Below, piece after piece: positions 50,397 through 59,359 of a DNA stretch of 64,000 nt (positions within the stretch are counted from its first letter, which is position 1; each line of letters opens with the position of its first letter). Where the stretch lies: contig CALRPY020000003.1 in NCBI GenBank assembly GCA_943370145.1, positions 62,001 to 126,000 on the forward strand, written 5' to 3'. The position numbers were made by a program, and so were the translations under genes. The notes under the pieces are model-generated. The model made no database searches, was not told the origin of the DNA, and saw only the letters and a list, made by a program, of their open reading frames with translations. The DNA comes from Ga0077536 sp943370145. GTDB lineage: Bacteria > Pseudomonadota > Gammaproteobacteria > Ga0077536.

Positions 50397-50592
50397 TCGG
50401 GGACCGGTAGGACGGGGCGGCGACGCCGCACAGGATGGTTGATGCCGGTCAAGCGGACCGGCCCGGCGTCACGGATGATCGCACACGGTCCGGAACGCTG
50501 CCAGCCATCGAGTTGCGGCGCTCAGGACGGGGGGGTAATCTTCCGCGCGCACCCCGCCCGGCCCGACCGAGGGTCAGGCGCGATATCATCAC

Positions 50593-50665
50593 CGCGGCGG
50601 CGCGCCGCCGCGACGGGCCCGGAACATCACCGGGATTCCAACCACGCCTGCGTCGTCACGCAGGC
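50593..50665. promoter_or_regulatory. Two perfect palindromes upstream of the oxygenase-phosphonate operon
   Basis: A 20-base perfect palindrome lies at 50593-50612. A hairpin of 8 base pairs with loop CGTC lies at 50646-50653/50658-50665, ending 21 bases before the oxygenase ATG. Both are in the 290-base divergent gap. They could be an operator and a structured 5' leader. Confidence 0.4.
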
Positions 50666-50686
50666 TGTGTCATTCGACCAAATGAT

Positions 50687-51427
50687 ATGAACCAGACACA
50701 GCATTTCCCGATGGCGGAACTGAACGGCGCACTGGCCGGACTCGAACCGGGCGACCTGCGCCGCCGGTTCCTGGAGCAGAACGAATACATCGCGGTGGAA
50801 GACTTCCTGCCCCAGCCCTGCCTGCAGCGGCTGCTGGACGCACTGCCGGCGCTGGAACCGAAGATACATCGCAACTTCATTCCCAAGCACAAGAAGGGCG
50901 GCAGCATCAGCCGTTTCGAACTCGATTCGTCGGCGCCCGCCTTCCCCGAACTCTACCGGTCTCAGGCCTTCGTCGATTTCATCGGCGCAGTCACCGGCGA
51001 GAAGCTGATGTTCTGTCCGCCGGACGACGCGCACACGTATGCGCTGTACTACTACACCGAGCCCGGCGACCATATCGGCTACCATTACGACACCTCGTAC
51101 TACCGCGGCAGCCGCTACACGATACTCATCGGGCTCGTCGATCAGTCGAGCTGCAGGCTCGAATGCCAGCTCTACCGGGACGACCCGAATCGCGAGACCC
51201 AGACCGTCAGCGTCGCGCTGAAGCCCGGCATGCTGGTGATCTTCAACGGCGACAAGCTCTACCACCGCGTCACGCCACTGGGCGAAGGCGAGCGGCGCGT
51301 AGCGTTGACACTCGAATACGTGACCAGCACCAGCATGAATCCTGTACGCCGCTTCGTGTCCAACATGAAGGACGCCATCGCGTATTTCGGGTTCAGGCAG
51401 GTGTTCAAGAAGGCACGCGCGCACTGA
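50687..51427 (+). CDS. 2-oxoglutarate/Fe(II)-dependent oxygenase
   Basis: A 246-residue jelly-roll dioxygenase. The iron triad is His133-x-Asp135 (GYHYDTSYY) and His193 (KLYHRVTP), with an Arg at 203-204 (GERRVALTLEY) to bind 2-oxoglutarate. It sits directly in front of the nucleotidyltransferase and phosphonate genes (two bases before the next ATG). Oxygenases of this class hydroxylate aminoethylphosphonate or lipid chains in other phosphonate clusters; the substrate here is not known. A start at ATG 50687 is preferred over the longer frame because the upstream part is palindromic leader DNA. Confidence 0.85.
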   Translation: MNQTQHFPMAELNGALAGLEPGDLRRRFLEQNEYIAVEDFLPQPCLQRLLDALPALEPKIHRNFIPKHKKGGSISRFELDSSAPAFPELYRSQAFVDFIGAVTGEKLMFCPPDDAHTYALYYYTEPGDHIGYHYDTSYYRGSRYTILIGLVDQSSCRLECQLYRDDPNRETQTVSVALKPGMLVIFNGDKLYHRVTPLGEGERRVALTLEYVTSTSMNPVRRFVSNMKDAIAYFGFRQVFKKARAH

Positions 51428-51429
51428 AC

Positions 51430-52170
51430 ATGGAAGCACTCATCCTGGCAGCGGGGGTAGGCAACCGCCTCGGCGAGCTCGGCGATCGCCCGAAATCCCT
51501 GCTCGAGTTCGGCGGCCGCTCACTGATGGCGCGCCACCTGGACGCCCTCGCGAGCACCGGTGTCAACCGACTGACCGTATGCCTGGGCTACCGGCATGAA
51601 CTGATCGCGGAGGAGATCGAACGCCACGCGCGCCTGCCGGTCACGCTGGTCGTCAACCCCGAGTTCCGCCAGGGCAGCGTGCGCAGCCTTTGGACCGCCA
51701 GGGCGGCACTGCGCAGCGGCGCGGATGTCCTGCTGATGGATGCCGACGTGCTCTACGCGCCGCGCCTGCTGGCGACCCTCGCCGCGAGCAGGCACGCGAA
51801 CTGCTTCCTGCTCGATCGCGATCTGCCGCCCGGCGACGAGCCGGTCAAAATCTGCGTGCGGGACGGGCGCATCGTCGAGTTCCGCAAGAAGCCGGATCCC
51901 GCCATTGCCTGGGATTTCGCGGGCGAATCCGTCGGCTTCTTCAAGTTCTCCCCGGCCGCAGCAACCGAACTGGCGGCGACGACCGAGCGCTACCTCGCCG
52001 GCGGGCGCCACGACGAACCCTACGAGGAAGCCATCCGCGACATGATTCTTGCCGGCAACCAGGCCCTGGGCTACGAGGACATCACGAACACACCATGGAT
52101 CGAAATCGACTTTCCGGACGACGTGCGCCGCGCGCGCGAAGAAATCCTGCCCGGTATCGCGCATGAGTGA
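51430..52170 (+). CDS. LicC/PntC-like nucleotidyltransferase
   Basis: A 246-residue sugar-phosphate-type nucleotidyltransferase. The canonical NTP loop LILAAGVGNRLGELGDRPKSL is at 4-24, and LLMDADVLY near 102-110 holds the metal Asp. LicC relatives use CTP to activate phosphocholine, and PntC uses CTP on 2-aminoethylphosphonate. The neighbours (PEP mutase, decarboxylase, transaminase, CDP-alcohol transferase) suggest the latter. It follows the oxygenase by two bases and overlaps the PEP mutase gene by eight. Another NTP-transferase domain is fused to that mutase, so one of the two may act on a different metabolite. Confidence 0.83.
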   Translation: MEALILAAGVGNRLGELGDRPKSLLEFGGRSLMARHLDALASTGVNRLTVCLGYRHELIAEEIERHARLPVTLVVNPEFRQGSVRSLWTARAALRSGADVLLMDADVLYAPRLLATLAASRHANCFLLDRDLPPGDEPVKICVRDGRIVEFRKKPDPAIAWDFAGESVGFFKFSPAAATELAATTERYLAGGRHDEPYEEAIRDMILAGNQALGYEDITNTPWIEIDFPDDVRRAREEILPGIAHE

Positions 52171-53815
52171 GCGGAAGGCCGGCGGCGCCCAGCTCCGCAA
52201 GACCACCCGCCTGCGCGCGATGCTCCAGTCACCGCAGCTCGAATTCATCCTCGAAGCGCACAACGGCATCAGCGCGCGCATCGTCGAAGAGGCCGGGTTC
52301 AGCGGGATCTGGGCCAGCGGCCTCGCGATTTCGGCACAGTTTGGCGTGCGCGACAACAACGAGGCCAGCTGGACGCAGGTCGTCGACGTGCTGGAGTTCA
52401 TGTCCGACGTCACGACGATCCCGATTCTCCTCGACGGCGACACCGGCTACGGCAACTTCAACAACATGCGCCGGCTCGTGCGCAAGCTCGAGCAGCGCGA
52501 CGTGGCGGGCGTCTGCATCGAGGACAAGATCTTCCCGAAGACCAACAGCTTCATCGGCGGCGAGCGCCAGCCACTGGCCGACGTCAACGAATTCTGCGGC
52601 AAGATCGCCGCCGGCAAGGACAGCCAGCAGGACGATGACTTTTCCATCGTCGCACGCGTCGAGGCGCTGATTGCCGGCTGGGACATCGCCGAAGCGTTGC
52701 GCCGCGCCGAGGCCTATCGCCAGGCGGGCGCCGACGCGATCCTGATCCACAGCAAGCTGTCGCGGCCCGACCAGATCCTCGAGTTCGCCCGTGAATGGGC
52801 CAACCGCGCTCCGCTGGTCATCGTGCCGACCAAGTACTACAGCACGCCGACCGAGGCGTTCCGGCGGGCGAAGATCAGTCTCGTGATCTGGGCGAACCAC
52901 ATGGTGCGCAGCGCCGTCAGCGCGATGCAGGCGACCGCCCGCCAGATCCACGAGGCCGAGTCACTGGCCGACGTCGAGGATCGGATTGCGTCGGTAGACG
53001 AGATTTTCCGGCTGCAGGGCGCCGATGAGCTGGAGCTTGCCGAGGAACGCTACCTGTCGAGCCGACGCGACGAAACCCGCGGCATCGTCCTCGCCGCGTC
53101 GCGCGGCGAAGGCTTCGCGTCGCTGACCGACGACCGGCCAAAGGTGATGCTGCCGATTGCGGGCAAGCCCCTGCTGCGCCACCTCGTCGACAAGCTCAAG
53201 AAGCGCGGCGTCGACGACATCACCGTCGTCGCCGGCTACAAGGCCGAGGCCATCGACGTCCAGGGCATCAAGGTGCTCGTCAACGAGGCCCACGCATCGA
53301 CCGGCGAACTGGCGTCACTGGACCGCGCGCGTCCGGAATTTTCCGACGACATGGTCGTGATCTATGGTGACGTGCTGTTTCGCAGCTACATCCTGCGAGA
53401 CCTGGTCGAGAGCGACGCGGCGGTGATGGTCGTCGTCGATTCCAACCGGCCCACCAGCGACGAGGTCACCGGCGATTTCGCCTACTGCAGCGAACCCGAC
53501 GACCGCTCGACGTGGGGCCAGGCCGTGCAACTCGAGCGCATCGCGCCGTCGCCGAACTTCGACGGCCACACGGCTGACGGTCGCTGGATCGGCATGGTGC
53601 GCTTCAAGGGCGAGGGCCGGACATGGCTCACCGCATCCCTCGAGGCCCTGCGCCAGCGCGGCGATTTCGCGCAGCTGGGCCTGCCCGATGTGTTGAACCA
53701 CCTGGTGGCAGCCGGCAAGCCGGTGCACGTCTGGTACGTCCATGGTCACTGGCTGGACGTCAACTCCGTGCAGGACCTCGAGAACGCCGGCAATTTCGCC
53801 GCCGGCAGCAACTGA
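52163..53815 (+). CDS. Phosphoenolpyruvate mutase fused to a nucleotidyltransferase domain
   Basis: A 550-residue fusion. Residues 1-295 are PEP mutase: the DGDTGYGN metal loop (91-98) and the signature EDKIFPKTNSF (120-130, pattern EDKxxxxxNS) that separates it from isocitrate lyases. It forms the C-P bond of phosphonopyruvate. Residues 306-550 are an NTP-transferase domain: RGIVLAASRGEGF...RPKVMLP (306-331) and VVIYGDVLFRSY. The first loop is atypical: the usual AAGxGxR is AASRGEG, so NTP binding may be altered. PEP mutase-nucleotidyltransferase fusions occur in phosphonate clusters, where the second half is thought to make a CMP-phosphonate. ATG 52163 overlaps the upstream gene by eight bases. 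Confidence 0.9.
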   Translation: MSERKAGGAQLRKTTRLRAMLQSPQLEFILEAHNGISARIVEEAGFSGIWASGLAISAQFGVRDNNEASWTQVVDVLEFMSDVTTIPILLDGDTGYGNFNNMRRLVRKLEQRDVAGVCIEDKIFPKTNSFIGGERQPLADVNEFCGKIAAGKDSQQDDDFSIVARVEALIAGWDIAEALRRAEAYRQAGADAILIHSKLSRPDQILEFAREWANRAPLVIVPTKYYSTPTEAFRRAKISLVIWANHMVRSAVSAMQATARQIHEAESLADVEDRIASVDEIFRLQGADELELAEERYLSSRRDETRGIVLAASRGEGFASLTDDRPKVMLPIAGKPLLRHLVDKLKKRGVDDITVVAGYKAEAIDVQGIKVLVNEAHASTGELASLDRARPEFSDDMVVIYGDVLFRSYILRDLVESDAAVMVVVDSNRPTSDEVTGDFAYCSEPDDRSTWGQAVQLERIAPSPNFDGHTADGRWIGMVRFKGEGRTWLTASLEALRQRGDFAQLGLPDVLNHLVAAGKPVHVWYVHGHWLDVNSVQDLENAGNFAAGSN

Positions 53816-53824
53816 AGCGGCACC

Positions 53825-54979
53825 ATGATCTACGCACAGGAATTCGTCGAAGCCGCCCGCGGCAGGGGTTACACGTGGTATGCGGGGGTCCCCTGCTCTT
53901 TCCTGACACCGTTCATCAACTACGTCATCGGTGACGACAGCCTGATGTATCTGTCCTCGGCAAACGAGGGTGACGCGGTAGCCGCGGCCGCCGGCGCGCG
54001 GATTGGCGGCAAGCAGGCCGTCGCGATGATGCAGAACTCGGGGCTTGGCAACGCGGTGAGCCCGCTGACGTCCCTGACGCACGTGTTCCGCATCCCGCTG
54101 CTGGTCATCTGCACGCATCGCGGAGCGCCCGGCGTCCAGGACGAGCCGCAGCACGAACTGATGGGCCAGATCACGGGCCGGCTGTTCGACACGATGCAGA
54201 TCCCCTGGGAGGACTTCCCATCGCGCGCCGAGGACATCGCCGACTGTCTCGGCCGCGCGCAGGCGCACTGCGCGGAAACGGAACGTCCGTATGCGCTGGT
54301 GATGCAGAAGGGCGCGGTTGCGCCCCATCCGCTGACCAACAGGCCCGCCCCGCCGCGCGCCCCGGCGGCCCCGGCGCGCGGTGAGCTCGCGCGTCCCGGC
54401 GAAGTCCGCCCGTCGCGCGCGGCGGCCCTCGAGCGCATCATCGCCGGCACGCCGCTCTCGAATTCGGTCATCATCGCGACCACCGGCTTCACCGGCCGCG
54501 AGCTGTATGCCCTGGACGACCGGGCGAACCAGCTCTACATGGTGGGCTCCATGGGTTGCGCGTCGGCGCTGGGCCTTGGCCTTGCGCTTGCGCGACCGGA
54601 CCAGCACGTGGTCGTCATCGACGGCGACGGCGCCGCGCTGATGCGCATGGGGAATCTGGCCACCCTTGGCAGCTACGGCCCGCCGAACCTGTCGCACATC
54701 GTCCTCGACAACGAAGCCCACGATTCGACCGGCGCACAGGCCACCGTATCCGGCACCGTCGATTTCGCGGGCATTGCCCATGCCACCGGTTACGCCGAAG
54801 CCTGGCGCGCCCGCTCGCTGGACGACATCGAGACCTTCCTGGCGCGTCCACGCGCCCACGGCGCCGCGCTGCTGCACCTGAAGATCCGCACAGGCACCAT
54901 CGACAATCTGCCACGACCGACGGTGCAGCCCCCCGAGGTCGTCCGCCGCCTGCAGCAGCACCTCGCGGGTGGCGCATGA
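53825..54979 (+). CDS. Phosphonopyruvate decarboxylase
   Basis: Ppd/AepY, 384 residues, a TPP enzyme that turns phosphonopyruvate into phosphonoacetaldehyde and so drives the unfavourable PEP mutase step. It has the N-terminal YAGVPCSFLTPFINY (19-33) and the ANEGDAVAAAAGA segment with the cofactor Glu. The C-terminal TPP/Mg motif is VIDGDGAALMRMGNLATLG...DNEAHDSTG (about 262-300). A Pro/Ala-rich linker near 175-195 joins the halves. It is nine bases after the mutase gene, and its stop overlaps the transaminase ATG. Confidence 0.95.
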   Translation: MIYAQEFVEAARGRGYTWYAGVPCSFLTPFINYVIGDDSLMYLSSANEGDAVAAAAGARIGGKQAVAMMQNSGLGNAVSPLTSLTHVFRIPLLVICTHRGAPGVQDEPQHELMGQITGRLFDTMQIPWEDFPSRAEDIADCLGRAQAHCAETERPYALVMQKGAVAPHPLTNRPAPPRAPAAPARGELARPGEVRPSRAAALERIIAGTPLSNSVIIATTGFTGRELYALDDRANQLYMVGSMGCASALGLGLALARPDQHVVVIDGDGAALMRMGNLATLGSYGPPNLSHIVLDNEAHDSTGAQATVSGTVDFAGIAHATGYAEAWRARSLDDIETFLARPRAHGAALLHLKIRTGTIDNLPRPTVQPPEVVRRLQQHLAGGA

Positions 54980-56055
54980 ACCTGATCCTGTTGAACCCCG
55001 GCCCTGTCACACTGAGCGCACGCGTGCGCAATGCGATGCTGCGCCCGGATCTCTGCCATCGCGAACCGGAGTTCGCCACGCTGCAGACCTCGATCCGAGG
55101 CCGGCTGCTGGGCGTCTACGGCCTGTCACCGGCGTCCTGGGCGGCAATCCTGCTGACCGGCTCCGGCACCGCAGCCGTCGAGGCCATGATCTCCAGCCTC
55201 GTGCCGCGCACCGGCACGCTGCTCGTCGCCGAGAACGGCGTGTACGGCGAGCGCATTCGCACGATGGCCGAACGCCATGGCATCGCAACCGTCACCGCCC
55301 GCTCAGACTGGCAGGGCGCGATCGATCTTGCTGGCGTGCGCGCCGCGCTGGCCGCGCATCCCGACGTTACGCAGGTCGCGGCCGTCCACCACGAGACGAC
55401 CACCGGCCGCCTGAACGACCTGGGGGGCCTCGCCGCCTTGTGCAGGGAGTATGGGGTCGGCATGCTGATCGACGCGGTCAGCAGCTTCGGCGCCGAACAG
55501 ATCGATTTCGACAGCTGGCCGATCGACGGCTGCGCCGCGACAGCCAACAAGTGCCTGCATGGCGTGCCCGGCACGTCGTTCGTCGTGACGCGGCGCGCGG
55601 CACTCGAAGCCGCTGATGCCCGTCGTTCGCTGTACCTCGACCTGGCGGCCTACCTGGCGAACCAGGATGGTGGCGGCACGCCGTTCACCCAGTCGGTGCA
55701 GACCTTCTACGCATTGGACGAGGCGCTCGCGGAGTTCTTCGAGGAAGGAGGATGGACGGCACGGCAGGCGCGATACGAGGCCCGACAGGGGCTGATTCGC
55801 GCCACGCTCGCGCGACTCGGCGTCAAAACGCTCCTTGCGCCGGGCGAGTCCTCCTGCGTGCTGCAGGCCTTCCGGCTGCCGCCCGGGGTGGGTTACGCGC
55901 AGCTGCATGATGGCCTGAAGGCGCGCGGGTTCGTCATCTATGCGGGCCAGGGCAAGCTGGCGGCAGGCATTTTCCGCATCTCGGCGATGGGCGCCATCAC
56001 CGAGGCGGACATGGAACGCCTCCAGCGAGCGCTGGAGGCGGAATTGGCGGGCTGA
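54976..56055 (+). CDS. phnW: 2-aminoethylphosphonate aminotransferase
   Basis: AEP:pyruvate transaminase family (PhnW), 359 residues, class V PLP fold. LLNPGPVTLSARVR at 5-18, TGSGTAAVEAMI at 61-72, PLP-contact Asp166 (LIDAVSSFGAEQID), and Schiff-base Lys192 (ATANKCLHGVPG). In a biosynthetic setting it converts phosphonoacetaldehyde to 2-aminoethylphosphonate. Because it is joined to the mutase and decarboxylase genes (ATGA overlap), synthesis is more likely than breakdown; no phnX or C-P lyase gene is nearby. Confidence 0.92.
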   Translation: MNLILLNPGPVTLSARVRNAMLRPDLCHREPEFATLQTSIRGRLLGVYGLSPASWAAILLTGSGTAAVEAMISSLVPRTGTLLVAENGVYGERIRTMAERHGIATVTARSDWQGAIDLAGVRAALAAHPDVTQVAAVHHETTTGRLNDLGGLAALCREYGVGMLIDAVSSFGAEQIDFDSWPIDGCAATANKCLHGVPGTSFVVTRRAALEAADARRSLYLDLAAYLANQDGGGTPFTQSVQTFYALDEALAEFFEEGGWTARQARYEARQGLIRATLARLGVKTLLAPGESSCVLQAFRLPPGVGYAQLHDGLKARGFVIYAGQGKLAAGIFRISAMGAITEADMERLQRALEAELAG

Positions 56056-56071
56056 GTCGGCCCGCCGCTCG

Positions 56072-57979
56072 TCAGGCGCTCAGCTGGGCACCCTGCTGCG
56101 GGCCGCGCGAACGCGCCAGTTGCTCGAGGTGGGGACGCACCAGCGCCTCGACCTGATCCACCGTCAGCCCCGCCTCGCGGAGCATGTCCTCGCGTGCGCC
56201 GTGCTGGAGAAAGCGATCCGGCAGCCCAACGTGCAGCACCCGGGTGGCAATGCCGTTGGCGGCGAGTGTTTCGGTCACCGCGCCGCCCGCACCGCCGGCC
56301 ACGGCGTTCTCGTCGAGCGTGACCAGCAATTCGTGGCTTTGCGCCAGTTCGAGCACCAGCGCTTCGTCCAGCGGCTTGATGAACCGCATGTTGACGACGG
56401 TCGCATCGAGCTTGTCGCCCACTTCCTGCGCGAGCGGCACCATGCTGCCGAAAGCGAGCAAGGCAATGGTGCCGCCCTGACGCTTGATTTCCGCCTTGCC
56501 AAGCGGCAGCGCGGTCATGTTCTTCTCGATCGCGGCACCGGTCCCGGTACCGCGCGGATAACGGACCGCCGCCGGACCGTCATGCATGAAACCGGTGTAG
56601 AGCATCTGGCGGCACTCGTTCTCGTCTGACGGCGCCATCAGCACGATGTTCGGGAGGCAGCGCAGGAAGGACACGTCGAAGCTGCCATTGTGCGTCGGGC
56701 CATCGGCGCCGACGCAACCTGCGCGGTCGATTGCGAACAGCACCGGCAGGTTCTGCGTCACGACGTCGTGCACCACCTGGTCGTAGCCGCGCTGGAGGAA
56801 TGTCGAGTAGATCGCGACGACCGGCTTCAGGCCGTCACAGGCCATGCCGGCGGCGACCGTCACCGCGTGCTGCTCGGCGATCGCGACGTCGAAGTACTTG
56901 TCCGGATGCTCACGTTCGAAGCGCACCAGGCCCGAGCCTTCGCGCATCGCCGGCGTGATGGCGATGAGGCGGGCGTCCTCTTTTGCCATGTCGCAGATCC
57001 AGTCGCCGAAGATGTCGCTGTAGGTCGGCTTAGACGCCTTGCCCGAGGCCACGATGCCGACGTTGGGGTCGAAGGGCGATACGCCGTGGTATTTGACGGG
57101 GTCGGCCTCGGCGGGGGCGTAGCCCTTGCCCTTGCGCGTGATGATGTGCAGGAACTGCGGGCCGCTGAGTTCGCGCAGGTTGCGCAAGGTCGACAACAGC
57201 GTTGGCAGGTGGTGCCCGTCTATCGGCCCGATATAGTTGAAGCCGAACTCTTCGAACAACGTGCCGGGCATCACGAGCCCCTTCACGTGCTCCTCGGCCC
57301 GGCGCGCCAGTTCCCACACGTTGGGCATCTGGGACAGCACTTTCTTGCTGCCTTCGCGTACGGTGGTATAGAGCTTGCCCGACAGCAGCTGCGCGAAGCG
57401 GTTGGACAGCGCGCCGACGTTCGGGGAAATCGACATATTGTTGTCGTTGAGGATCACCAGCACGTCGGCGCCAATGTCGCCCGCATGGTTCAGCGCTTCG
57501 AATGCCAGCCCGGCCGTCAGGCCGCCATCACCGATCACGGCCACGGCGCGCCGGCGGCTGCCGGTCTGCTTGGCCGCAATGGCCATGCCCAGCGCGGCGC
57601 TGATGGAGGTGCTTGAATGACCGACGCCGAAGGTGTCGTAGGGACTCTCCTCGCGCTTCGGGAAGGGCGCCAGGCCTTCGTACTTGCGAATCGTGTGCAT
57701 GCGATCGCGCCGCCCCGTCAGGATCTTGTGCGGGTAGGCCTGGTGGCCGACGTCCCAGACGATGCGATCCTCGGGCGTGTTGTAGAGATAGTGCAGCGCC
57801 ACCGTCAGTTCGATTGACCCGAGACCCGCGGCGAAATGGCCACCGCTCTGGCTGACGGACTCCAGCAGGAAGGCACGCACTTCCTTCGCAACCTGCTCGA
57901 GTGATGATTCCGGGAGCTGCCGCAGGTCGTGCGGCGAATTGATCCGCGATAGCAGCGGATACTGGCTGTGTTCGGTCAT
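56072..57979 (-). CDS. dxs: 1-deoxy-D-xylulose-5-phosphate synthase
   Basis: Dxs, 635 residues, first step of the MEP isoprenoid pathway from pyruvate and glyceraldehyde 3-phosphate. The TPP site is GDGGLTAGLAFEALNHAG (about 152-169); GHQAYPHKILTGRRDRM lies near 79-95. A transketolase pyrimidine domain and C-terminal domain follow. It is convergent with phnW (16 bases) and divergent from hpnH. Co-location of dxs with hopanoid genes is common and fits precursor supply. Confidence 0.97.
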   Translation of the reverse strand: MTEHSQYPLLSRINSPHDLRQLPESSLEQVAKEVRAFLLESVSQSGGHFAAGLGSIELTVALHYLYNTPEDRIVWDVGHQAYPHKILTGRRDRMHTIRKYEGLAPFPKREESPYDTFGVGHSSTSISAALGMAIAAKQTGSRRRAVAVIGDGGLTAGLAFEALNHAGDIGADVLVILNDNNMSISPNVGALSNRFAQLLSGKLYTTVREGSKKVLSQMPNVWELARRAEEHVKGLVMPGTLFEEFGFNYIGPIDGHHLPTLLSTLRNLRELSGPQFLHIITRKGKGYAPAEADPVKYHGVSPFDPNVGIVASGKASKPTYSDIFGDWICDMAKEDARLIAITPAMREGSGLVRFEREHPDKYFDVAIAEQHAVTVAAGMACDGLKPVVAIYSTFLQRGYDQVVHDVVTQNLPVLFAIDRAGCVGADGPTHNGSFDVSFLRCLPNIVLMAPSDENECRQMLYTGFMHDGPAAVRYPRGTGTGAAIEKNMTALPLGKAEIKRQGGTIALLAFGSMVPLAQEVGDKLDATVVNMRFIKPLDEALVLELAQSHELLVTLDENAVAGGAGGAVTETLAANGIATRVLHVGLPDRFLQHGAREDMLREAGLTVDQVEALVRPHLEQLARSRGPQQGAQLSA

Positions 57980-58176
57980 GTCTGTTTCCGCGGCCAGCGA
58001 ACCGGCGTAGCGCGAACGGGTAGATTGGGCGTTGGATTATGGATATCGAGCATGGGGCTTGCAAGCCGCACGCCCTTCCTGTTGCTTGGACAATATCGTA
58101 AGATGCGGCGGCTTCAAGTTCGACAATTCCTTGAAAGCAAAGTGGTTTCCAGTCTCATCCCGAGGACCTGCAACGC

Positions 58177-59322
58177 ATGAGTGTGCCATTAATCCAACAG
58201 TATCGTGTCGCCCGTTACATCATCAGCAACAAGCTGCGCGGCGTTAAGCGGTACCCACTGGTGCTGATGCTCGAACCCCTCTTTCGCTGCAACCTCGCCT
58301 GCGCCGGCTGCGGCAAGATCGACTACCCGGACGAAATCCTCGACAAGCGCCTGAGCTACGACGAGTGCATGCGCGCCATCGACGAATGCGGCGCGCCGGT
58401 CGTGTCGATTGCCGGTGGGGAACCGCTCATCCACAAGGAGATGGCGCAGATCGCGCGCGGCTTCGTGGAGCGCAAGAAATTCGTCTACCTGTGCACCAAC
58501 GCACTGCTGCTCGACCGCAAGATGGACGAGTACACGCCGTCCCCCTACCTCACGTTCTCCATCCACCTCGACGGCAACAAGGATCGGCACGACACCTCGG
58601 TCTGCCGCGAAGGCGTTTACGAGAAGTGCGTGGATGTCATCCGCAAGGCGCGCAGCCGCGGCTTCCGTGTCACGGTCAACTGCACGCTGTTCCAGGGCGA
58701 GAGCGCGGAAGAGATCGGGCATTTCATGGACAGGATGATGGAACTCGACGTCGAGGCCGTCACCGTCGCACCCGGCTACAGCTATGAGCGCGCGCCGCGC
58801 CAGGACGTGTTCCTGAAGCGCGAGTCCAGCAAGCAACTGTTCCGCAACCTGTTCAAGCTCGGCAAGGGACGCAACTGGCGTTTCAACCAGTCGTCGCTGT
58901 ACCTCAATTTCCTCGCCGGCAACGAAACCTATCACTGCACACCGTGGGGCGCGGTCACGCGCAACGTGTTCGGTTGGCAAAAGCCCTGCTACCTGCTGGT
59001 CGGCGAGGGCTATGCATCGAGCTTCAAGTCGCTGATCGAGGACACGGACTGGTCCAGGTACGGCACGGGCGTCAACCCGAAGTGCGCGAACTGCATGATG
59101 CATTGCGGCTACGAGATGACCGCGGTGGAGGACACCTTCAAGCACCCGCTGAAGGCCGCCCGCGTTGCGCTGTTCGGGCCGAAGACCGACGGCGCGATGG
59201 CGCCCGAGGTGCCGTTCCTGTACGAGGAGCCCACCGTCACCAGGCCGCAATTGTCCGGAGCGGCCGAACAGACCGCAGCTGCCGAGGCTGACAGCTCAGC
59301 GAAGCAACGCGTCGCCTGCTGA
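58177..59322 (+). CDS. hpnH: Hopanoid C-35 adenosyl transferase (radical SAM) HpnH
   Basis: HpnH, 381 residues, radical SAM enzyme that adds the 5'-deoxyadenosyl group to diploptene, giving adenosylhopane. The cluster-binding CxxxCxxC is Cys38, Cys42, Cys45 in FRCNLACAGCGK. The SAM-binding GGEP follows at about 80-83. The C-terminal CANCMMHCGYEMTA segment is typical. GAGG precedes the ATG at 58177. It is the committing enzyme for extended hopanoids, so squalene-hopene cyclase must be encoded outside this window. Confidence 0.97.
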   Translation: MSVPLIQQYRVARYIISNKLRGVKRYPLVLMLEPLFRCNLACAGCGKIDYPDEILDKRLSYDECMRAIDECGAPVVSIAGGEPLIHKEMAQIARGFVERKKFVYLCTNALLLDRKMDEYTPSPYLTFSIHLDGNKDRHDTSVCREGVYEKCVDVIRKARSRGFRVTVNCTLFQGESAEEIGHFMDRMMELDVEAVTVAPGYSYERAPRQDVFLKRESSKQLFRNLFKLGKGRNWRFNQSSLYLNFLAGNETYHCTPWGAVTRNVFGWQKPCYLLVGEGYASSFKSLIEDTDWSRYGTGVNPKCANCMMHCGYEMTAVEDTFKHPLKAARVALFGPKTDGAMAPEVPFLYEEPTVTRPQLSGAAEQTAAAEADSSAKQRVAC

Positions 59323-59359
59323 CGCGGCGCCGGTTCCCCCGTTCACAAGGTTCGAGCTA

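Noticed and set aside
54976..56055. Phosphonate breakdown rather than synthesis
   Set aside because: The transaminase alone could be catabolic, but it is coupled to PEP mutase and decarboxylase genes and there is no phnX, phnA or C-P lyase gene nearby.
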